Positions 56,339 through 64,000 of a DNA stretch of 64,000 nt are shown here, in pieces. This DNA comes from Aeoliella straminimaris (lineage in GTDB: Bacteria > Planctomycetota > Planctomycetia > Pirellulales > Lacipirellulaceae). Numbering within the stretch: the stretch's first letter is position 1; every line of letters begins with the position of its first letter. The stretch is from assembly GCF_024054565.1 (NCBI RefSeq), contig NZ_JAMXLR010000043.1:28501-92500 (forward strand). The letters are read 5' to 3'. Made by a program: the position numbers and the translations under genes. The notes beneath the pieces are model-generated. The model saw only the letters and a program-made list of their open reading frames with translations. It was not told the DNA's origin and did not search any database.

Positions 56339-56665
56339 TCAATATCTGGCCAACTGAGGGTCGATTTCCAGCGACCACCGGTCGATGCCCCCGGCCATGC
56401 TCTGGGTCTGGTCAAATCCTTGCCCCCGGAGCCAGTTTGCTACTTGTGCGCTACGCGCCCCATGGTGGCAGTAGACCACGATGTGCTGCTGCTCGCGGCC
56501 GGCCAGTTCGCCAATCCGAGAGGCAATCTCGCTCATCGGCAGCAGCGCGGCCCCGTCGATGCGTACCAGGTCCCACTCGTGCTGTTCACGACAGTCCAAC
56601 AGAAGAGGAAGTTCACCCGCGTCCAGCATCCGCTTGGTATCGGCTACAGAGATTTCGAGATTCAT
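56339..56665 (-). CDS. Single-domain rhodanese
   Basis: 108 residues from the ATG at 56665 (MNLEISVADTKRMLD); upstream in-frame residues are not protein-like. Rhodanese blocks are LPLLLDCREQHEWDLVRIDGA, the active-site loop VVYCHHGARSAQVA with sulfur-carrying Cys66, and MAGGIDRWSLEID. Sulfur transfer or redox role in the cytoplasm. About 155 bp lie between it and the tRNA gene with nothing recognisable. Confidence 0.92.
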   Translation of the reverse strand: MNLEISVADTKRMLDAGELPLLLDCREQHEWDLVRIDGAALLPMSEIASRIGELAGREQQHIVVYCHHGARSAQVANWLRGQGFDQTQSMAGGIDRWSLEIDPQLARY

Positions 56666-56810
56666 GTTCAGCGGAAGACATGGGGTTCGTGGAGAAATGA
56701 CGTGCAATCGGGCGGCTCGTAACCCGAGCCGTTTCCCCAAGTGTACTTGGACGAAGTCCTCCCGACAGGGTCGTCTTGCCCGCCGAAAGGGCTCTGGCTG
56801 CCGAATGCAC

Positions 56811-56850
56811 AAAAAAACCGCCGCAGCACTCGTTCGAGCACTACGGCGGT
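56811..56850 (-). terminator. Intrinsic terminator of the DUF1559 gene
   Basis: Minus-strand hairpin ACCGCCGTAGTGCTC / GAGTGCTGCGGCGGT with a 4-nt loop followed by TTTTTTTG, about 27 bp after the DUF1559 stop. The 15-bp end GCGGTTTTTTTGTGC also occurs in the terminator at 48591-48630. Confidence 0.9.
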
Positions 56851-56877
56851 GTGTACTTCAGCAATGTGCGAATAGGA

Positions 56878-58041
56878 TCAGTTGTTGGTGATCACTTCGC
56901 GGCCGGCACGGGTCACCAGGTGCAAGTATGCACTGGGATCGATGCCTTCCTGCACGCCTTCGGCGTGACCATCCAGGTAGCCACAAATCACGACACCCGA
57001 GTGATTCGAGCTGGGGCCCCAGCTACGCTGGGCAGTGACACCGCCGTGAGGCCAAGTCTTCAACCAAAAAAGATCGCCATTGGTGGGATTTTCCTGCGAC
57101 TTGTCGGTACCCTTGTTGAGTCCAATGGGGGTACCTGGGGCAACATACCACTTGTTGATGTTCGCACCTGCAGTGGTCTGCCTGGTGGGAACAACACCTT
57201 CCGGCCAATTGGCTACCACGTAGCTGGCCACACCGCTGTACCACGAGGTATTATTCTGCTCGCGCGATTCACAGATCACCACCGTATTCGAGGTGCCATC
57301 GGACACCGAGGCGAAGTTTAGACCCTTCTTTGTGATCTTCGCCGAATTACCGCTTCCAATCTGGCCTGGAAATACCAAAGTGCCATTACCACAGTACGAC
57401 TTATTGTTGCAGTCGGTCGAGGAAGTAGTACCTGGGGCACTCGTCTGCAGATGCACTGCACCAGAAGTTGGCTTCACAGCGTAGTGCGTCGCTGCCATGG
57501 CGACATAGTTGCCAACAGCCGTATCGTCACCGAGCAACTCCGAAGTCTCTTCGCCTGGGTAGCTGGGGCAGATGGCCGTATCGAGCTGAATCTGTTGGAA
57601 GTTGTAGTTGGGGTAAGCGGCTTTGGTGCCAGAGAAAGCCGCAGCCTGCAGCTTGTTGGTCTGCTGGCCCAACTGGTTGTAGATGGTGGTGCCTTCCATA
57701 AACGGCAAGCACTGGACCAGCCAGCTATAACCATCGCCATACTGGCTGTCGGTGTTCGGCGGAGTTGCCTGCCCGTTGCCAGACTGGCCAGCCGTCGCCG
57801 AGGCCGTGTGAATCGGCGCGGTCGACGCCATCGGCAGGTATTGCTTGGTGTCGTGGTGGTTTTGCAGCGCCAGCAGCAGTTGCTTGTTGTTGTTCAAGCA
57901 CGAGTTTCGGCGGGCAGCTTCACGGGCGGCCTGCACAGCGGGTAGCAACAAGGCTACCAAAATGCCGATGATGGCAATCACCACCAGCAGTTCGACGAGC
58001 GTGAAACCACGCCCGCGTCGCACATCGAGTTGCGACTTCAT
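56878..58041 (-). CDS. DUF1559 prepilin-like protein
   Basis: 387 residues from the ATG at 58041 behind AGGAGG. A type IV prepilin signal ([19 protein letters not shown], cleavage after Gly) and the planctomycete extension [20 protein letters not shown] are followed by a large beta-rich domain with [16 protein letters not shown]. The C-terminal DUF1559 motif appears as [18 protein letters not shown]. Such pseudopilins are numerous in planctomycetes and probably cell-surface; function unknown. Preceded by an A/T-rich leader and followed by its own terminator. Confidence 0.93.
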   Translation of the reverse strand: MKSQLDVRRGRGFTLVELLVVIAIIGILVALLLPAVQAAREAARRNSCLNNNKQLLLALQNHHDTKQYLPMASTAPIHTASATAGQSGNGQATPPNTDSQYGDGYSWLVQCLPFMEGTTIYNQLGQQTNKLQAAAFSGTKAAYPNYNFQQIQLDTAICPSYPGEETSELLGDDTAVGNYVAMAATHYAVKPTSGAVHLQTSAPGTTSSTDCNNKSYCGNGTLVFPGQIGSGNSAKITKKGLNFASVSDGTSNTVVICESREQNNTSWYSGVASYVVANWPEGVVPTRQTTAGANINKWYVAPGTPIGLNKGTDKSQENPTNGDLFWLKTWPHGGVTAQRSWGPSSNHSGVVICGYLDGHAEGVQEGIDPSAYLHLVTRAGREVITNN

Positions 58042-58514
58042 AGTGAACCTCCTCAACTGAAAATAAAAAAAATAAAAATGAGAGATATAAGATCCAGCGC
58101 CATCCGGACACTGGGTCCCTCACATTGATTCGCACCACGAGGGTGCGTTGATTCCGCCTGAATAGTGCTCGCTAGCCGGTTCCGGTGACGCAGCGAGATC
58201 TCGATTCGGAAAAGAGGACGCCATTCGGAATCGAAACTGCTCTAATATAAGGACTTAAAGGCCATGCTGTCAATTAGTTGGATGCGCAAACCATTGGCAG
58301 TTTTCAGCCATTCCGGACGGCTGTCAGGTGGCCCAACGCCATGGTACCCGGGGGCCGCCATTGGGGGGTATTGAGCAAAGCTGTCGGCCACCACGGACGA
58401 ATCGCACATCGCCGCTGGTGGCGTAGCGCATTGACTCGTAACACCTTACGGCGAAAATGGCGGCACCCGAACGCTTGGTTCCCCGCCCCGAGTCGACTGC
58501 TTCGAGGCCCCTCG
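58042..58514. other. Intergenic region between DUF1559 gene and addB
   Basis: About 470 bp. The first 40 bp are T/A-rich leader of the DUF1559 gene. The right part is open in the addB frame back to a TTG at 58278, but that translation is Arg/His/Trp-rich and unlike protein. A TAATATAAGG at about 58244 could be a -10 region. Confidence 0.5.
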
Positions 58515-61500
58515 TTGACCGCATCCCAGCTTTCCTCATCCACAATCACTGCCTTGGTTGGCCCGGCCAACTCGGGCAAGACGGCTCGGCTCGCACAGCG
58601 GTTTGCCGAATTCCTTCAGGAGTCCCGTCGTGACGGGGGGGTTCCTCGTGCCCTGTGGCTGTCGCCTCACCGTTTAGCCGCCGAGTCGGTGCGTCGCCGA
58701 CTAGTGGCTTGTGGCATCGATGCGGCCCTGGAGCCAGGCGTCCGCACGATGGGTCGCTTTGCCGAGTCGATCGTATCGCTCGACATCGAATGCCCGGCTG
58801 TTTTGCCCGGCACAGCCACCCGCTGGATGCTGGAGAAGGCCCTGTCCCAGTTGGCGTCGTCGGGCGAGTTGACTGTCATGGCCCAAGTGGCCGAGAGGCC
58901 AGGCCTGGCGGACGCCATCGAGCAGATGATCGGAGAACTCAAGGTCCGCGGCATCACCGCCCAGCGATTCGCGAATTGGACCCGACGGCGCCAATTGCGC
59001 GACCGGGAGTTGTCGACCGTCTACTCGCGATATCAGTCGCTGCTCGACCAGAGCAACTCGGCCGATCGGTTCGACCTCACCCGCCTGGCGGTCGAGAGCC
59101 TACAACGTACCAAAGGCCTGCACCGCTGGAACCTGATAGTGGTCGACGGCTTCGCAAGCCTGGCCTACTACGAACGGCAACTGGTTCTGGAGGTCGCCCG
59201 CCGTGCCGACGAAACCTGGATCGCCCTGTCGACGGCCGACTCTCAGGGTAGAACCGAACTCACCACCACCGCCGTTCGAACGCTCGAATGGCTCGAGGCC
59301 GAGTGGCCGCAACTCGAAACGATCGAAATCGAGCCCCAACAGCCATCGCGAACGGCCAGCCTTGCCCATCTTTCCGAAAACATCTTCCGCATGGCCGCGG
59401 CGGATGACACGACCGAATTTGCCTCGGACGGCGTGGAGGTGGTCGCGGCGGCCGACCTGTACGACGAGGTCGTCTCCATCGCCCGGCGGGTGAAATCGCT
59501 GCTGGTCACCGGCATTGCCGCGGCCGATGTGGTGGTGGCCACTGCATCGCTCGACGCCCATCGTCATCGCATCGAGGAAGTGTTCACCACGTTCGGCATC
59601 CCGGTGTCGATCGCCCGGCCCAAATTGGTGGGCGACGAACCGGCCATGCGGACGCTGCTGGGGCTGTTGGAACTGGTGCAGGAAGACTGGCCGTTCCGCA
59701 GGGTGGTCGCCACGCTCGCTTCGCGGGGGCTCAAGGCACTCGAAGGCCAGCCAACCGACCAGCGGTGGCGCACCGCCCGCGCGGCGGCCGAGTGGCTGGT
59801 TCGCGAACTGCAAATCGCCGAAGGCCAGACACCGCTGCTCCGCGATGTCGAGCGGCTGGCAGCCGCGGCAGAAGAGCAACCATTCGACCGCAACAACGCC
59901 GCATTGCTGGCGGCCCCGTGCCTCGCGCTGCTATCGGAAGCGACTGGGAGTCTCCCCCGGCTCTCGTCTCCGCTGGGCTGGGTGGCCGCGTCGCAGTCGC
60001 TGGCCGAGCAGTTAGGCCTGGACCTGGAGCCAAGGGACTCTGCCGCCTGGAAGCAGGTGCGAGAGGCCGCGGCGTGGATCGAACGCGCGAGCCAACTCAC
60101 TGGCGGCAACCGGGTGACTTGGTCGCTGGATGAGTGGATCGCCCAACTGCGTCAGTGGATGGCCACGGTGCCCAGCACCACCGCCGTGCGGGACGAAGGG
60201 TGCGTGCGTGTGATGGGCGCCGCGGCTCTAAGACACCTGGAAGTGCCACACCTGTTTGTCATGGGGCTAGACGAGGGTTCGTTCTCAACGGCCTCCGGTT
60301 CCGGCGGACTGTACAGCGAGCAGGAGTACGAAACGCTGGCCGCGGCCGATTCGCGAGGCGACGCCATCGAGGCCATTCCCAAGTACGAACGCACGATGCA
60401 GTTATTCTACGACGTGGTGCGGGCCGCCCGCCGGTCGCTGGTGTTCAGCTTTGCGGCCCTCGATGGATCAGGCCAGTCAGCGCCACCGAGTCCCATGCTC
60501 ACCGAGGCCTGCCGCCCGTTCGGGCCGTCGATGCTGGCCAAGTTGGAGGCCACTCCGACCATCTCGGCCATTCCGCCTGAGGATCAGCTCCCAACATCGA
60601 TGCGGGACTGGCGACTGCTGGGCGTCCATCAGGCGGCCCACAAGAATCCGGCCCTCTTGGGAGGCTTTCTCCGCAGTCCGTTGGCCGAACCGGCTGGGGC
60701 GGCACTCGCCGCGGCCCTCGTCACGGCTCACCATCGGGCGCGGGGCGACTCGTTTGGGGTCATGGAGGGCGTACTGGCCGGTACGGCCGTCCGCCGGTGG
60801 TTTGCCAAACGTTTTGACGACGATCACCAGTGGAGCACCAGCCAACTAGAGAACTACGCCATGTGTCCATACAAGTTCTTGCTGGGCAACGTGTTGAAAA
60901 TTGCACCACTGGGCGACGCGGCACTCGAGATCGACTACGGCCGCCGTGGCAGCTTGCTGCATCGCGTGTTTGGCGAGCTGCATCAGCGTCTCGATGAGCT
61001 AGCCCACGATCGGCTGCCCTCGCAGCATGACGAACTGGAGTTTGCCTCGGTGCTGGAGGAAGCCATCGACGCGGCCAAGCAGGAACTCGCCAGCTACGGC
61101 ATCGAAGGCGTGCTCGACGAACTGCTGGCTGCCGAAGTGGCCAAATGGTCCAAGAAATATCACGATCAGCATCGCAAGTACGACAATACCACGGTCCAGC
61201 TCGACGCACCTTTTCGGCCGGCCCACTTCGAGCTTCGATTCGGCAAAGCCAGCCGCCATGCGGATGACGACGAATCGCCGGACTCCACCGACAAGCCCTA
61301 TCTGTTGGAACTGGGCGACGGCACCGCCATTAAGCTCGGCGGTCGGATCGACCGCGTTGATACGGGCGAATTGGGAGACCACCTGGTATTTCAGGTGATC
61401 GACTACAAATCGGCCTACAAGTTCACCATGCACGACGAAGAGGTCCGCGACGGCCGCAAGTTGCAGCCTCCGCTCTACGCCCTGGCCGCAGCCGAGATTT

Positions 61501-61850
61501 TGAGCACTGCCGAGCGCCCCGCGTTGCCGCTGCGGGTGGGCTACTGGGTGTTGCGTGCGGCCGGGTTTACGGACAAAACCACCCGCGAGCTGTACCACAT
61601 TGCGGCCGGCGAGGTTCAGCCCACCGCTGAGTGGCAGGACCTGGAACCGGTGCTGCGGGCTCGAGTGCGGGACATCGTCGAAGGGGTCCGCCGCGGCGAA
61701 TTCCCCATGTATAGCCCCGATGAAGACTGCACGAGCCACTGCGACTTCAGCCACGTGTGCCGGGTGCATCAGACGCGAAGCTTGAACAAGGTGTGGCCGC
61801 CGCCGGAGGAGGAAAATGACTCGGCTCCCAGCGAAGGAGCAGCGAAATGA
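58515..61850 (+). CDS. addB: AddB/RexB-type helicase-nuclease subunit
   Basis: About 1111 residues from a TTG at 58515; the frame stays open to 58278 and the true start is uncertain. Walker-A-like LVGPANSGKTARLAQRF lies close to the N-terminus. The C-terminal nuclease of the PD-(D/E)xK type has FQVIDYKSAYKF and LQPPLYALAAAEIL. Cysteines for the AddB iron-sulfur staple are present: one in YAMCPYKFLLGN and three in EDCTSHCDFSHVCRV. With AddA it resects double-strand breaks for recombination. The addA gene follows on the same strand after about 170 bp. Confidence 0.85.
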   Translation: MTASQLSSSTITALVGPANSGKTARLAQRFAEFLQESRRDGGVPRALWLSPHRLAAESVRRRLVACGIDAALEPGVRTMGRFAESIVSLDIECPAVLPGTATRWMLEKALSQLASSGELTVMAQVAERPGLADAIEQMIGELKVRGITAQRFANWTRRRQLRDRELSTVYSRYQSLLDQSNSADRFDLTRLAVESLQRTKGLHRWNLIVVDGFASLAYYERQLVLEVARRADETWIALSTADSQGRTELTTTAVRTLEWLEAEWPQLETIEIEPQQPSRTASLAHLSENIFRMAAADDTTEFASDGVEVVAAADLYDEVVSIARRVKSLLVTGIAAADVVVATASLDAHRHRIEEVFTTFGIPVSIARPKLVGDEPAMRTLLGLLELVQEDWPFRRVVATLASRGLKALEGQPTDQRWRTARAAAEWLVRELQIAEGQTPLLRDVERLAAAAEEQPFDRNNAALLAAPCLALLSEATGSLPRLSSPLGWVAASQSLAEQLGLDLEPRDSAAWKQVREAAAWIERASQLTGGNRVTWSLDEWIAQLRQWMATVPSTTAVRDEGCVRVMGAAALRHLEVPHLFVMGLDEGSFSTASGSGGLYSEQEYETLAAADSRGDAIEAIPKYERTMQLFYDVVRAARRSLVFSFAALDGSGQSAPPSPMLTEACRPFGPSMLAKLEATPTISAIPPEDQLPTSMRDWRLLGVHQAAHKNPALLGGFLRSPLAEPAGAALAAALVTAHHRARGDSFGVMEGVLAGTAVRRWFAKRFDDDHQWSTSQLENYAMCPYKFLLGNVLKIAPLGDAALEIDYGRRGSLLHRVFGELHQRLDELAHDRLPSQHDELEFASVLEEAIDAAKQELASYGIEGVLDELLAAEVAKWSKKYHDQHRKYDNTTVQLDAPFRPAHFELRFGKASRHADDDESPDSTDKPYLLELGDGTAIKLGGRIDRVDTGELGDHLVFQVIDYKSAYKFTMHDEEVRDGRKLQPPLYALAAAEILSTAERPALPLRVGYWVLRAAGFTDKTTRELYHIAAGEVQPTAEWQDLEPVLRARVRDIVEGVRRGEFPMYSPDEDCTSHCDFSHVCRVHQTRSLNKVWPPPEEENDSAPSEGAAK

Positions 61851-61993
61851 AGTTTCCTTTGTACCGCCGTCGCATTCCACTGGTCGACATACGTAGCTAC
61901 CAACGCCAGAAGGTGGAGGCCAGCCGGCCCGGTCCTCAAAAACACCAAGAGGCGAGCAACTTAATCACTCAAACCACGCTCTGGCGAGCGTAA
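61847..61993 (+). CDS. Possible 48-residue ORF overlapping the addB stop codon
   Basis: ATGA overlap with the addB stop; starts MKFPLYRRRIPLVDIRSYQ and ends at a TAA at 61991. It is in the same frame as addA, separated from it by that single stop and about 27 nt. It is Arg/Gln-rich with no recognised motif. It may be a coupling peptide, a remnant of an older fusion or not translated. Confidence 0.3.
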   Translation: MKFPLYRRRIPLVDIRSYQRQKVEASRPGPQKHQEASNLITQTTLWRA

Positions 61994-62020
61994 CCACCCA
62001 TCCTTCGCTATCGCCGCCAG

Positions 62021-64000
62021 ATGGTGCAAGCCATACATCTCGCCATGCCTGCCGAAATCCAATACACCGAACAGCAAGCCAGAGCAATTGAAGCTCATGA
62101 GGTATCGCTGTCGCTCGACGCGGGGGCCGGGTGCGGTAAGACCTTTGTGCTGACCGAGCGGTATCTCAAGGAGCTGGAGCGACACAATCACCATGAGCCT
62201 GCCACTCGCCTCAACGAGTTGGTAGCCATCACGTTTACCGATGCCGCGGCCCGGGAGCTTCGTACCCGCATCCGCCGCCTGGTGTACGATCGCATCGCCC
62301 AAACCGCGGGCGACGAGCGGGGGCGGTGGCTGGAACTGCAGCGGGCGATTGACGGTTGCCGCATCAGCACCATCCACTCGCTGTGCGGTAACTTGTTGCG
62401 CCAGCACGCTTTCGACGTAGGACTCGATCCGCTGTTTGCCACGCTCGATGGCCCGGCAGCGGCCGTGCTGGAGGCCGAGTCCATCGAAGACACGCTGCGC
62501 AAGCTGCTGACCGATCGCGATGCCGACGCCATGGCCATTGGCCGAGCTTGGAACGTGGATGGGGCGAAAGACCGCGTCCGCCGCATGGCCTCCTATTACC
62601 GCAAACCGGGCTTTCGTGAATGGCTCGAGCGTTCGCCCGAAGAACTGCTGGCGGCCTGGGGAGCGTACTACTCTGAAGAGCTGTGGACACCGCACCTGAG
62701 CGAACTGCGCCCCATGGCTGAAGCCCTGCTGGACCTGCTGGCCACCATTTCCCCCGAAACGGCCGAGCATTCCGCCACACTGGACACCATCTTCACGGGC
62801 CTGAACGGAGTGGTCGATGGCAGCGTCGATCCGCCACAGCTAATCGCAGCGCGCAAGGGCCTGGTTGCCAATCGCAAGCCGTTCAGCAAGTCCTGCTGGA
62901 ATTCGGAATCTGACTTCGAACAGTTCAAGCACTGGGCAGTCACGTTTCGCCAGCGCGTCGATGGCTTCCCCACGCTCGACCTCAAGAGCCCCGCCGCCCA
63001 CGAAGCTGCCGAGCTTGGCCTGGCCCTGGCGCGAGTCGCGGCCAAAGCGGCCCGTGCGTACGAAGAGGTAAAGCGTGAACACGGCGCCGTCGACTTCGAA
63101 GACCTGCTGGCACTAACCCACCGTTTGCTCACCGACCCCAAGCATCGCGAAGTGCAGCGCCAATTACAGGCCGGTATTTCGGTGCTGTTCGTCGACGAAT
63201 TTCAAGACACCGACCGCATCCAGGTCGACATGGTCCGTTCGCTGGTGGGCGACATCGCCGGCATGGGCAAACTGTTTTTCGTCGGCGACGACAAGCAGTC
63301 CATTTACCGTTTCCGGGGCGCCGAACCCCGCGTATTCCGCGACCTGCAGGGCGAGATCGACCAAGCCTGGAGGCTGCCGCTGTCGCAGAATTTTCGCAGC
63401 CAGCCGGCGATTCTGAATTTCGTCAACACGTTATTCGGCCAGGTGTTCGAGCCGTATCAGGCGCTTGAGCCCAGTCGCCCACAAACAACGGCCGAACCAG
63501 CTATCGAGCTGTTATGGACCGACTTCCCGAGACCCGAATCCGGAAGCCAGGCGGGCCACGCGGCCCACTCCCGCAAGGCCGAAGCCCGCGCCGTGGCCGC
63601 GCGACTGCGTACGCTAGTCGATACGCAGGCACCAATCGTCGGCGACAAAACTGCCGCCGATGGTCGTCGCGCAGCGGAGTATGGCGACATCGCTATCTTG
63701 TTTCGCTCGCTTAGCGACATCGCCGCTTACGAGGAGGCCCTACGGGCCGAGGACATCCCCTACTACCTGGTCGGCGGTCACGCGTTTTACACCCAGCAGG
63801 AGATTTACGATGTCCTCCACCTGCTGCGAGTGGTGCTGAGCGAATGCGACGAATTGAGCCTGGCCGGAGTGCTTCGCAGCCCGTTTTTCGCCGTGGCCGA
63901 CGAATCGCTGTTCTGGCTCATCCAAAAGGGCGGAAGCCTCGAGCGAGGTCTGTTCGGCGGTCTGCTGCCCTCAGAAATCGAAGGCGACGAACGAGACAAG
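62021..64000 (+). CDS. addA: AddA-type UvrD-family helicase-nuclease, cut by window end
   Basis: About 660 residues visible, open to the window edge. ATG codons at 62021 and 62045 are in frame; the family-like sequence PAEIQYTEQQARAIEAHE starts with the second. UvrD motifs: LDAGAGCGKTFVLTERYL (Walker A), VAITFTDAAARELRTRI (Ia), ISTIHSLCGNLLRQHA, VLFVDEFQDTDRIQ (Walker B), FVGDDKQSIYRFRGAE (III) and LSQNFRSQPAIL (IV). The C-terminal nuclease domain expected of AddA is beyond the window. Works with AddB. Confidence 0.92.
   Translation, partial: MVQAIHLAMPAEIQYTEQQARAIEAHEVSLSLDAGAGCGKTFVLTERYLKELERHNHHEPATRLNELVAITFTDAAARELRTRIRRLVYDRIAQTAGDERGRWLELQRAIDGCRISTIHSLCGNLLRQHAFDVGLDPLFATLDGPAAAVLEAESIEDTLRKLLTDRDADAMAIGRAWNVDGAKDRVRRMASYYRKPGFREWLERSPEELLAAWGAYYSEELWTPHLSELRPMAEALLDLLATISPETAEHSATLDTIFTGLNGVVDGSVDPPQLIAARKGLVANRKPFSKSCWNSESDFEQFKHWAVTFRQRVDGFPTLDLKSPAAHEAAELGLALARVAAKAARAYEEVKREHGAVDFEDLLALTHRLLTDPKHREVQRQLQAGISVLFVDEFQDTDRIQVDMVRSLVGDIAGMGKLFFVGDDKQSIYRFRGAEPRVFRDLQGEIDQAWRLPLSQNFRSQPAILNFVNTLFGQVFEPYQALEPSRPQTTAEPAIELLWTDFPRPESGSQAGHAAHSRKAEARAVAARLRTLVDTQAPIVGDKTAADGRRAAEYGDIAILFRSLSDIAAYEEALRAEDIPYYLVGGHAFYTQQEIYDVLHLLRVVLSECDELSLAGVLRSPFFAVADESLFWLIQKGGSLERGLFGGLLPSEIEGDERDK

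Noticed and set aside
58278..58514. N-terminal extension of addB from a TTG at 58278
   Set aside because: Translation is rich in Arg, His and Trp and lacks homology-like features; the P-loop that normally starts AddB is just after 58515.

Overview
The window looks like chromosomal DNA of a planctomycete, probably order Pirellulales. The call rests on gene content: a DUF1559 prepilin-like protein, a secreted sulfatase, two large MoxR/DUF58/VWA operons, oleC/oleD-type hydrocarbon genes, a bacterial-type AspRS and palindromic REP-like repeats, in GC-rich DNA. No rRNA, CRISPR array, integrase or prophage was seen. Everything was read by eye with no database search, so family names rest on motifs and context.

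Layout. 1-5 kb (minus): 3'-truncated aspS, an oleD-like reductase and an oleC-like adenylating enzyme, with a REP-associated tyrosine transposase (RAYT) and its palindromes inserted between the ole genes. 5-8.5 kb (minus): flotillin plus NfeD-like pair and a RimK-like ATP-grasp ligase. 8.8-24.6 kb (minus): a tightly packed nine-gene block that starts with MoxR and DUF58, continues with two VWA membrane proteins, a coiled-coil membrane protein and a DUF4159 protein, and ends with a lipoprotein tetraheme cytochrome, a thioredoxin-HEAT fusion and a SIMPL-domain protein. 24.8-27.6 kb: sulfatase (minus) and an orphan UgpC-type ABC ATPase (plus). 28-38 kb (plus): a second MoxR/DUF58/VWA/VWA operon ending in a cysteine-rich tailed protein and a 1447-residue exported protein. 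38.2-42.2 kb (minus): a wax-synthase-like MBOAT protein with a small membrane partner, and a PpiD-like membrane protein. 42.7-46.7 kb: topA, then a second RAYT enclosed by two copies of its own inverted-repeat unit, then acpS. 46.7-48.7 kb (minus): acpS, a small membrane protein and a Cys/Met-type PLP enzyme, the last preceded by a leader with an intrinsic terminator and a SAM-II-like core. 48.9-50.2 kb: a glycine-zipper lipoprotein and a small GspE-N-like repeat protein. 50.2-56 kb: hyuA-hyuB-FAH-family operon (minus) divergent from an M20 peptidase (plus). 56-58 kb: tRNA-Leu(CAG), a rhodanese and a DUF1559 prepilin-like protein (all minus). 58.5-64 kb (plus): addB and the start of addA, cut by the window end.

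Functional themes. Most of the window encodes cell-envelope functions. The two MoxR/VWA operons lie back to back, about 3.5 kb apart, and one of them appears to be joined to redox modules (CxxC thioredoxin, four CxxCH hemes, a CCCC protein). Lipid and hydrocarbon chemistry appears twice (ole genes, wax-synthase-like gene). Two unrelated-looking RAYT/REP systems have each settled at gene ends and now contain or overlap neighbouring stop codons.
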